DNA of 64,000 nucleotides from Diphasiastrum complanatum (lineage: Eukaryota > Streptophyta > Lycopodiopsida > Lycopodiales > Lycopodiaceae), in NCBI GenBank assembly GCA_029204225.1, contig CM055113.1, positions 20,543,798-20,607,797 on the forward strand. Direction: 5' to 3'. The position numbers were made by a program, and so were the translations under genes. Of this stretch, positions 57,201 through 64,000 are shown in pieces; position 1 is the first letter of the stretch; every line of letters begins with the position of its first letter. The notes beneath the pieces are model-generated. The model saw only the letters and a program-made list of their open reading frames with translations. It did no database searches and was not told the origin of the DNA.

Positions 57201-58624
57201 TTTTTGAGATCCAATCTGAGTTGTATCTGTCCTTAAGAGATTTGTGTAAGACCAATAGGTACTTCGGTCGTATTTGGCTAGACGTCCTGGCCGGTTCTTC
57301 TAGATCTAGTGATGAGCTTGAAATGCAGCATTCCAAGATTTCTCCTCAAGACAAGATACAAAGAGACTATTCTATTAGGAATGGGTTACTTTTTCGGAAT
57401 GAAAAAGTTTGTGTGCCTAAAAATGATGATATAAGGGCCCAAATCCTGCATGAATGTCATGACAGTCCGTGTGCAGGGCACCCTGGCGCTCAAAGGACAC
57501 TTGACTTAGTAAAAAGGAACTTTTACTGGCCAAATTTAAAAAGTCAGGTGGAGGCATATGTTCGCAAGTGTGCGCAATGCCAAGTTAACAAAGCTGAAAG
57601 ACTTAAGGCAGCTGGTTTGTTATTGCCCTTGGAAATTCCCAAAAGAAAGTGGAAAAGTATTTCCATGGACTTTGTGGTTGGGCTACCTCGAACGGGGAAG
57701 CAAAATGATGCCATTTGGGTAATAGTTGACAAGTTAACTAAAATGACGCAGTTCATACCAACCAAGCAAACTGTCAAAGCTTCTGAACTTGCACAACTTT
57801 TCGTGGAAAAGTTGTTCAGGTTGTTTGGTTTGCCGAATGACATTGTTAGTGATCGAGATCCAAAGTTCACTGGCAAATTCTGGCAAGCGGTCTTTGAAAA
57901 ATTAGAGACCACTCTAAGTTTGGGGTCATCAGATCATCCTGAATCGGATGGTCAGACAGAGAGGACAAACCAGTCTATGGAAGATATGCTTCGGGCATAT
58001 GTTTCCAGAAGACAGTCGGATTGGGAAAGGTAACTTCCAATGATTGAGTTTGCGTATAATAGCGCAAAGCACTCAGCGACAGGTTTTAGTCCATTTTCTC
58101 TGATGTATGGTTTCCAGCCTAGGGCTCCCATTTCAGTGGGCCTCAAAGGCCTTAAGGTTAAGGCAGCAGTAGATTTCCTGCATGATATGCAAGAGATGTC
58201 GTTTGTTGCTCGCAAAAACGTAAAAACGGCTCAGGCTAGAGCCCAGTTTTACGCAAATCAAAAGCAACAACCTAGGTTCTATGAGGAGGGGGCTTGGGTA
58301 TATCTTAGAATTCCAAAGAATTCTAAGGTTCTAAGGACTGAAAAATGTCCTAAGTTGTCCCCTCGTTACGCAGGGCCATTCCGTAAAGCAAAGAAACTCC
58401 ATCGGAATGCGTACCAGCTGGAACTTCCTCAAAGTGTTAAGGTACATCCAGTTTTTCACATTAGTCGTTTAAAGGAAGTTAAGGAACGACTTGGTGGAAA
58501 GGATGACTTGATGTCTCAGGAGGACTTAGTTCAGCTGAAGGACCTGTCATCCTTTGTACCTACTGAACCAACCAACAAGTCCAGGCAGTGTGCAACACAA
58601 GGTGTCCACAAGATGTGGGGGTAG
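54203..58624 (+). pseudogene. gypsy gag-pol polyprotein, several frame breaks
   Basis: Gag starts at ATG 54203 (MEPTPTTQRMSPVHEATTSA) with the capsid block VMYLRGKAFTWWQDVRGKP, to a stop at 54812. A CX2CX4HX4C knuckle follows (CFNCMEPGHVAKEC, about 55059-55100), then a protease remnant (VTVLFDDGST, about 55275). Reverse transcriptase has [20 protein letters not shown] (about 56075), [11 protein letters not shown] and [10 protein letters not shown] (about 56369-56398). RNase H has YEIETDASDYAIGAVLYQ (about 56831). Integrase has the HHCC-type zinc region (HPGAQRTLDLVKRNFYW, CAQCQVNKAE), SMDFVVGLPRTGKQNDAIWV, SDRDPKFTGKFW and SDHPESDGQTERTNQSMEDM (57480-58000). The end reads KVHPVFHISRLKEVKERLGG without an obvious chromodomain. 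Stops lie near 54812, 55302, 56292 and 58033. Confidence 0.93.
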
Positions 58625-60170
58625 TCTCATTAACGAGCCTACCCATGGAGATGCAGTTTGACGCATTGTCTGTGACGACCTGTAGAACCATACAGTGCAA
58701 TGTGCATGCCATTGGAATTCCAAATTCAAGTGAAGTAACAAGTTTGAACCATAATCCATTATTAATCGATCACCATTGAACATTAACATTTACAAATTAC
58801 CATTATAGTATAATATATATAATGTATACCTGTACAACGTGTTGTGGTCCCACCTCCTCAATGGCAGCTTGAATGTGTGTGAACATGCACTCGCCAGTGA
58901 CTGCCTCCCCTAAGGTGTCGATGGATCTGAGAAACATCGTGCCCATGCATGAAGACACCAAGATATTCAATATGTGGTGTCTCCTCGTATCGCTCCAACC
59001 ATCATATATGATGATGCAACCATACCTAGTTCACAGGCGACAAGTCACAAGTCACATTGCAATGTTGCACAAGACAAGATCCAAGATTGTAATTCAAATT
59101 TCAATTTTCATGGCAAGTTGCAACCATGAGCCCTCAATGATGAATGATCATTTGAAAATTGACAATCATGATTCATGATTAAACATAAATAGTTAATATT
59201 ATCAATAAGTAAATTGTAATAAGTATGAAATGCCACCACAATGTATGAAAACTTAATGTACAATGTACATACTACATACCACATATCAATGATCAGAGTC
59301 TTTAAAGTTTAAAGTGCATAAACTTAAAAGGATAGTAGTGCGTACTTACTACTGGGCCCATGCCTTCCCGAGAGGCTCTAGCTTCTGGTCAATAGAAGCC
59401 CGCTCAAAGAAGTCCGTTCGTCCTCAAATGCTCACAAGATGGCCCCGGCCACACCTACCCAATCGCACTCACTGCACTCATCGCCCTCCTCCATGCCGAG
59501 GTCCTAGCTAGATGAAATGGCAGATCGCAAATGTAGAACAACTGCCGAACTGCAACCTCTACCTATGCCATGGCTCTGGGAGCGAAGGTGGACACATAGT
59601 AGTCCATACCCCCCGGCTGTGTAGTGCGGCCCTGTCTACCTCTCCCTCTCTCAAGTGGATGATATGGTGCCAGTATGGTTGCGGCTGGAGGTGATGTCGA
59701 GGATCCTGCACCAGAAGGCGAGTCAAGCCGGGTACTAGGCCTTGCCTCATCTGCAGGTCTGTCCTCTGAGCCATGGGAAGCGAGGGGGTGATGTGGTGGC
59801 CTCTGGCTGTGTCGTCATGACTGCATCTCGATTCGCCAAAAAAGACAAATTACAATACAATTTAAAAATTAGATGATCAATGATCGTTGAACTTGAAACT
59901 TGATGTGAGTTAAAACTTGATCAATGTTTGAACTTTGAAGTGTAAGAGTTCAATGTTTACCTCTCTGTCTGGGCCCCAATCTTGAAGGGCCAACCTCCTT
60001 CGATGCAACAGGAGTGAGTATCGTGTCAGGAGCATGCATGCAAAGGGGCAATCTCGCACCCCCTCAAACGTAACAAATGTGCCCTGATGCGTGTGGGCCC
60101 TCTAGTGTAAGACTGGTGACAGTATCTGCAAGTCTGTCTCTTCGTGCCCGATGTGCCATAGGCCACAACA
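58625..60170 (-). pseudogene. hAT transposase copy 2, exons with introns retained
   Basis: On the minus strand: BED finger (TCRYCHQSYTRGPTRIRAHL, about 60075-60140), a linker, a helical block (VEVAVRQLFYICDLPFHLAR, about 59510-59570) and KLEPLGKAWAQ ending at a donor near 59353. The exon 58830-59025 carries YGCIIIYDGWSDTRRHHILN and ILVSSCMGTMFLRSIDTLGE and ends GPQHVVQ before GTATAC. The next exon starts at 58679 with VVTDNASNCISMGRLVNE and is cut at 58625 by the gypsy element. Introns are therefore 59026-59352 (327 nt) and 58680-58829 (150 nt). Copy 1 at 1437-3041 aligns residue by residue and lacks both. Stops, for example just before VEVAVRQ, make this copy non-functional. Confidence 0.8.
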
Positions 60171-60208
60171 ATGGTCGCGTGATCCCTATCCCTCAGCATG
60201 GTGGCCCT

Positions 60209-60216
60209 CCTCTCTC

Positions 60217-60299
<83 letters not shown>
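60209..60299. repeat. (CT)n microsatellite, left of the LINE
   Basis: About 90 bases of CT units with one G interruption, ending where LINE coding sequence begins. Confidence 0.97.
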
Positions 60300-60300
<1 letters not shown>

Positions 60301-62060
60301 GCGGACCAGATATTCATACTGAGATGTATCATTGAGGCGGAAAAGTTCAGGAAACAGAGAGCCTATTGCTGCTTTGTGGACTTCCGCAAAGCATTTGATT
60401 CGGTTTCGAGACACTTGCTGCTCCAGCGTTTGGCATCCCTTGGTTTTTCACAGGAGGTCATTGCTGCTATCATCACATTATACGAGAGAGTTTTGGCCCA
60501 ATTCCGTGATGGAGATGGATGGTCTTCATATATTCATAGTACGGTCGGAGTAAAGCAAGGGTGTCCTTTATCACCCACCCTATTTGCTCTATACATTGAC
60601 GATCTTGAGCGGATCATTCAGGAAGAAGGTGGAGATGGTTGTCCTCTAGCAGATATTATTATCCCTATCCTTCTCTATGCAGATGATGTGGTTCTACTCT
60701 CTAGTTCAGCTGCAGGACTTCAACGACATCTGGATGCCTTATATACTTTCTGTCAGATATGGGGGCTGATGGTGAACATTGGTAAGACGAAGGTTATGGT
60801 GTTTAACACCAACAGGCAGCATATGAGAGACACTATGTTCTATTTTGATGGTCAGCTTCTAGAGATAGTGGCGTCTTACACATACCTGGGTGTTCTCTTC
60901 TCTGGCCCATTGCTTTCTTTTAGACCAGCTGCATTGGCTAGGATCCGCAAGGGGCGCTCTGCTCTTGTTCAGATGGAGAGGTTTTCCTCCACTTATTATG
61001 TGCATGACCCAGACACACGCTGTCGCCTCTTTTCTTCGACTGTTTCTCCAGTTGCACTGTATTCAGCAGAGACATGGTGCCCAGGCTTATCTAGAGACAC
61101 TTGGAGTGACATCTCGTGTTTGCAGATTCACATGCTTAGCTGGATGATTCGGGCCAAGCAGTCCGGTCCTTACGAGATTATTTTGGCGGAGTTTGCTTCT
61201 CCTCCACTAATTGTAGAGGCTATTTTCAGGATCATCACGTTCATTCACAGAGTCTCAGAGCTTGATTCTTCCAGATACGTGGTAGCGGCTTTTACATCCT
61301 CTCGCACTTTGGTCGGGTAGCGGGCTAAGTCTTCATGGTTTCAGTATGCTTCAGACTTTTTACATAGCTGGGGATTATCTATGTCTGACCTCCCAAATGG
61401 AACTCATGCGTTCATTCGCCAACAGATCTACAGAGCACACATACATACTGTTTGGTCTCACATGGAGGGAGTTAAGCTTCAATTCTACCGCATTCACTTT
61501 CTTCACCTGGATGCATCAGGGCTCCCCGTTAGACCGAGTTATCTCTCTTAAACGATGTCTTTTGGCCTGCGCTACCGCATTGGTCAGCTTCGGGTCTCTT
61601 CTCATCAGCTAGCTATTGAGACCGGCAGATACACGGACACGCCACGACCATTACGGATCTGCCAGTGTTGTACTCTACATGAGGTTGAGGATGAGTTTCA
61701 CTTTATTTTCATGTCCAGCTTATTATGAGATCAGAGGCAGATACCACTGTCTCTATTGGGACACTCCACTCACGCTTGGTTCCTTCTTTGCCTATCCAGA
61801 TGCGAGATGTGTTGGTTTACTTTTGCGAAAGATGTTCTCTTTCAGAGCTTCACTTCTGTCAGATGATCAGGATAATGACCACAACCAGCCACATATTTCA
61901 CTTTTCTTTCAGAAAAGAGCTAGGGAGGATACTTCGAATAGTGAGATTGACATTCTAGCTCGTCGACCGAAGCTCCAGCGTCTTCTTCGACCATCCAGAG
62001 TTTGTCAACAGAGGCCACCATGTGCCTCACACCAAATCACACAGTTTTTCTCTCTCAGTT
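60301..62060 (+). pseudogene. LINE reverse transcriptase with CCHC C-terminus
   Basis: The first 1020 bases are open (to the stop at 61318-61320). They encode reverse transcriptase from CCFVDFRKAFDSVSRHLLLQ (motif A, about 60370-60430) through GVKQGCPLSPTLFALYIDDL, LLYADDVVLLSS (YADD at 60676-60687) and VNIGKTKVMVFNT to SYTYLGVLFS and a thumb region. After frameshifts a knuckle-like part reads CQCCTLHEVEDEFHFIF, then MCPAYYEIR (about 61655-61740), giving a C-C-H-C order. The N-terminal endonuclease and ORF1 are missing. The ORF start inside the CT tract is an artefact of the open repeat frame. Confidence 0.88.
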
Positions 62061-62288
62061 AGTGAGTTTTATTCCTCCGCGTAGCTGGTGATTAAGCCAC
62101 TGCTTTTGTACCCTCACCATAGCTGGAGGTTAAGCTTTGGTTTTTATTTCCAGTTTATCTCTGTTTTTAGTTTTAGCTGATAGAAATAAGTCTGGCATGG
62201 ACACTGCTCCTTTATGATGTACTTTTTCTTTGTCTTATGTGCCCAAGGGCACTCTATAGACATTAATATATTCTATTCTATTCTATTC

Positions 62289-62293
<5 letters not shown>
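60301..62293 (+). mobile_element. 5'-truncated LINE ending in (TATTC)n, flanked by CT tracts
   Basis: It starts abruptly inside reverse transcriptase next to a CT tract. It ends, after the coding part (to about 62060) and about 200 bases of untranslated sequence, in a run of TATTC units (62269-62293) instead of poly(A). A second CT tract (62294-62364) follows at once. The flanks are thus the same microsatellite, as expected if the element inserted into CT repeats and the target duplication is CT sequence. It interrupts the 5' part of hAT copy 2. Confidence 0.75.
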
Positions 62294-62378
<85 letters not shown>

Positions 62379-62379
62379 T
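62294..62379. repeat. (CT)n then (CG)n microsatellite, right of the LINE
   Basis: CT units to 62364, then a run of CG units to about 62379. Confidence 0.96.
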
Positions 62380-62480
62380 GAACAGCCTGAAAATCAGGAC
62401 TTTTTTCCCATTACTCAATTCAAACGGTTCGAACCGGCCTTGTACGATTCGATAGTTCACCGCAGTTTGAAACGCGGTTC

Positions 62481-62492
62481 GATGCAACCTTG
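62481..62492. repeat. hAT copy 2 terminal inverted repeat, right
   Basis: GATGCAACCTTG, exact inverted match to 52299-52310, preceded by TTCGAACC-type motifs. Confidence 0.65.
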
Positions 62493-63049
62493 CAATGGTT
62501 ATGTCTCTATACAATGAGAATGTGAACAATTGAGTAATCGACACACTTAGATGACTAAGGACTCAATGAGACATTGAGATACAGCACACAATGCACATGC
62601 ACAAGGTAATTCTACTATTCCCTACTGAGTTCTAACTAAAGTTTTATATAAAAAACTCACACACACACACACATTCGGAGTTTTTTTTTCCCCTCTAATT
62701 TTACAATCCATTTCGAATGGTCTGTTGGAAACAGACTTTTCGAAATGGAGTTTCATTGAATGAAACACATTTCAATAAAACATTGAATCCAAATTGTTAT
62801 TCGCACTTGTGATCTGTGAACACTGAATTGTAATATGGTTTCAGGCTTCAATTTCTTACCAGGAATAGTAACTTTGAAATGTATGTTTTCAATAGCAATC
62901 TAACATCTATAAGATTGTAGACACATTGTAGACATTATACATATTACACTAGATATTTATTTTTTAGCATATATGATATATCTAAAAAATGCCAAAAAAA
63001 AAATTACCGATTTTTTTGAAAGGGACCTAGTTCAAAACCACGGTTCATC
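62493..63049. other. no gene found
   Basis: AT-rich, with a short (CA)n run (62660-62674) and an inverted pair TCCATTTCGAATGGTCTGTT / AACAGACTTTTCGAAATGGA (about 62707-62747) that could form a hairpin. Confidence 0.5.
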
Positions 63050-63203
63050 CGATTCTGAAAAGATCGATTCTGAACCGGGTTGAAACACTAAGGTGCACCT
63101 TGCTCTACTCTAGTACTTGATGTGCAGCCCGATTCTGAAAAGGTAGATTTTAAACTGGGTGGAAACACTAACGTGCACCTTGCTCTACTCTACTACTTGA
63201 TGT
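63050..63203. repeat. 80-bp tandem duplication
   Basis: CGATTCTGAAAAG at 63050 and 63130 each start a copy that ends CTACTCTAGTACTTGATGT or CTACTCTACTACTTGATGT. The copies differ at about ten positions. The GATTCTGAACCGGGTTGAA part resembles the GGTTCGAACC motifs of hAT copy 2. Confidence 0.8.
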
Positions 63204-64000
63204 CCGTTGCGTCCCATCCATGCATTGATTGTTGTCATCATATTATCTTCAAACTGCTTCCCCTCTTTTAGTTTTCCATAATCATCTTCCATAGTGTATC
63301 ACTAGCACCTTGGCTTTCGGATATGTCCAAGTTACTGACTACTTTGTGCTAAGTGTCATGGATGTGATAATAAAATTCCAACACTCTTAGTAGTATGGAG
63401 GTGGTCAAGGTGGTAGAGACTAAAGATGGAAGTAGGTTTCTCGGGAAGTGAATATAGGTGGGTGGTACTGTAAACTCACACATTACCTGGCAGAAGTAGT
63501 CTTGATGGTGGCATAGGTAGGTGTTATAGAGATCCTAAAACGATAACCCTAACCCTAACTGCTCGCTTATTACAAAAACCAACCTAATTTAACCACAACA
63601 TTAGCAAAGAGCTACTTAAAACCCGTTTTCATGAAAAAAAACAAGCATGATTAGAATAACCATAAACGAACAACTACACCTTATGTGAACTGTTACAAAA
63701 AACAACAACTACAAAATTTGGGGCAATACATTGCTTTTTGCTACACAAAATTTTGGCATTACTAAAAATCTCTCGTGCTACATTCTCTGTCATAAAAGAA
63801 TCTCAGGCCAGCCTCCGATGTTTGTGCTCTGGCTGATGCAATTTTGCACACCTGGAAAGATCATGCCGCCTGCTACAATAATATGAGAACTATCACTTCA
63901 AGCAGTATATATGCTCTCCCCTGAAATTACAAGAAAAAGAATCAGAAAGATGGCGGAACTATGTATATTCTGAAGTAGAAAAGTAGCATTGTCTCAATCC
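63204..64000. other. no gene found
   Basis: There is no supported exon. A short telomere-like AACCCTAACCCTAAC (63546-63560) is present but far too short to be meaningful by itself. Confidence 0.5.

Larger units (their letters stand above)
53060..58624 (+). mobile_element. Ty3/gypsy retrotransposon, 3' LTR missing
   Basis: A Met-tRNA primer site (TGGTATCAGAGCC, 53321-53333) follows a presumed 5' LTR end (TTTGTAACACA). Gag, protease, reverse transcriptase, RNase H and integrase follow in the Ty3/gypsy order. The coding part ends at about 58624, where hAT sequence resumes at once, so the 3' LTR is lost. The left LTR start is not resolved; hAT sequence ends by about 53053. Confidence 0.85.
52299..62492 (-). 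mobile_element. hAT element copy 2 with nested insertions
   Basis: CAAGGTTGCATC at 52299-52310 and its exact complement GATGCAACCTTG at 62481-62492 form 12-bp terminal inverted repeats. Next to both lie several palindromic GGTTCGAACCGG-type motifs (52326-52392 and 62428-62478), as hAT transposases use for end binding. Between the ends, on the minus strand, are transposase exons (58625-60170) and an acidic tail (52571-53053). A gypsy element (about 53.06-58.62 kb) and a LINE (60301-62293) are inserted. The flanking eight bases do not match (CTTGAAAA and CAATGGTT), so the ends may be from one eroded element or, less likely, from two. Confidence 0.6.

Noticed and set aside
60077-60301. Ser-Leu repeat ORF through the CT tract
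   Set aside because: A CT repeat is open in several frames; the protein is only the translation of a microsatellite.
63546-63560. Telomere-like repeat
   Set aside because: Only about two and a half units, and CCCTAA rather than the usual plant CCCTAAA; consistent with chance.
63840-63925. Possible minus-strand exon between TTTCAG and GTGTGC
   Set aside because: All three frames contain stops between the two sites.
1-64000. CRISPR array, bacterial operon, prophage or defence island
   Set aside because: There are no regularly spaced repeats or bacterial gene order. Introns, LTR elements and plant genes show eukaryotic DNA.

Overview
Eukaryotic nuclear DNA from a land plant with a large, repeat-rich genome. 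GT-AG introns, plant-type Ty1/copia and Ty3/gypsy elements primed by initiator Met-tRNA, hAT elements, LINEs and two recognisable plant housekeeping genes support this. The low gene density, the roughly 10-kb intron packed with old transposons, and a LINE type unusual for flowering plants suggest a fern or another non-flowering vascular plant. That placement is inference only.

Host genes. (1) A CCCH zinc-finger protein gene related to the plant C3H7 / animal ZC3H3 family lies on the minus strand. Exon 1 is 23493-27609 and exons 2-4 are 13199-13406, 12855-13005 and 12535-12667. Splice sites and phases agree across the first four exons. The exons encoding the zinc fingers are not found in the window. 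(2) PAM16 (TIM16, the J-like subunit of the mitochondrial import motor) lies on the minus strand in four coding exons between 46747 and 48253, apparently complete at 121 residues.

Transposon layout. 1-3041: remains of a hAT element (minus) with one segment inverted. 3042-8472: a near-complete copia element with 443-bp LTRs and a 5-bp target duplication, inserted at the 5' side of that hAT. 8473-12500: palindromes, two diverged tRNA-derived SINE-like copies and GGAACG-rich termini. 13407-23492 (intron 1): a copia integrase fragment, unassigned coiled-coil and proline-rich ORF remnants, a gag-only LTR element, and a LINE-ORF1-like remnant, all on the plus strand, antisense to the host gene. 27610-34600: AT-rich, holding two decayed spliced gene-like units of unknown family. 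34940-41580: three copia remnants on the minus strand, one with its LTR, and a 470-bp tandem duplication. 42700-44215: a 5'-truncated LINE (minus) whose C-terminus looks like a CCHC knuckle plus restriction-like endonuclease. 49855-52298: a deleted copia element. 52299-62492: a second hAT copy bounded by 12-bp inverted repeats, carrying introns, into which a gypsy element (about 53.1-58.6 kb) and a LINE (60301-62293) are nested. The LINE sits between two CT microsatellite tracts. 62500-64000: non-coding, with one 80-bp tandem duplication.

Apart from the two host genes nothing here looks like a working pathway. The best leads are the RLE-like LINE, the gag-only LTR element, the CT-flanked LINE, the intron-containing versus intronless hAT copies, the SINE-like family, and the unknown spliced unit at 29.9-32.1 kb.
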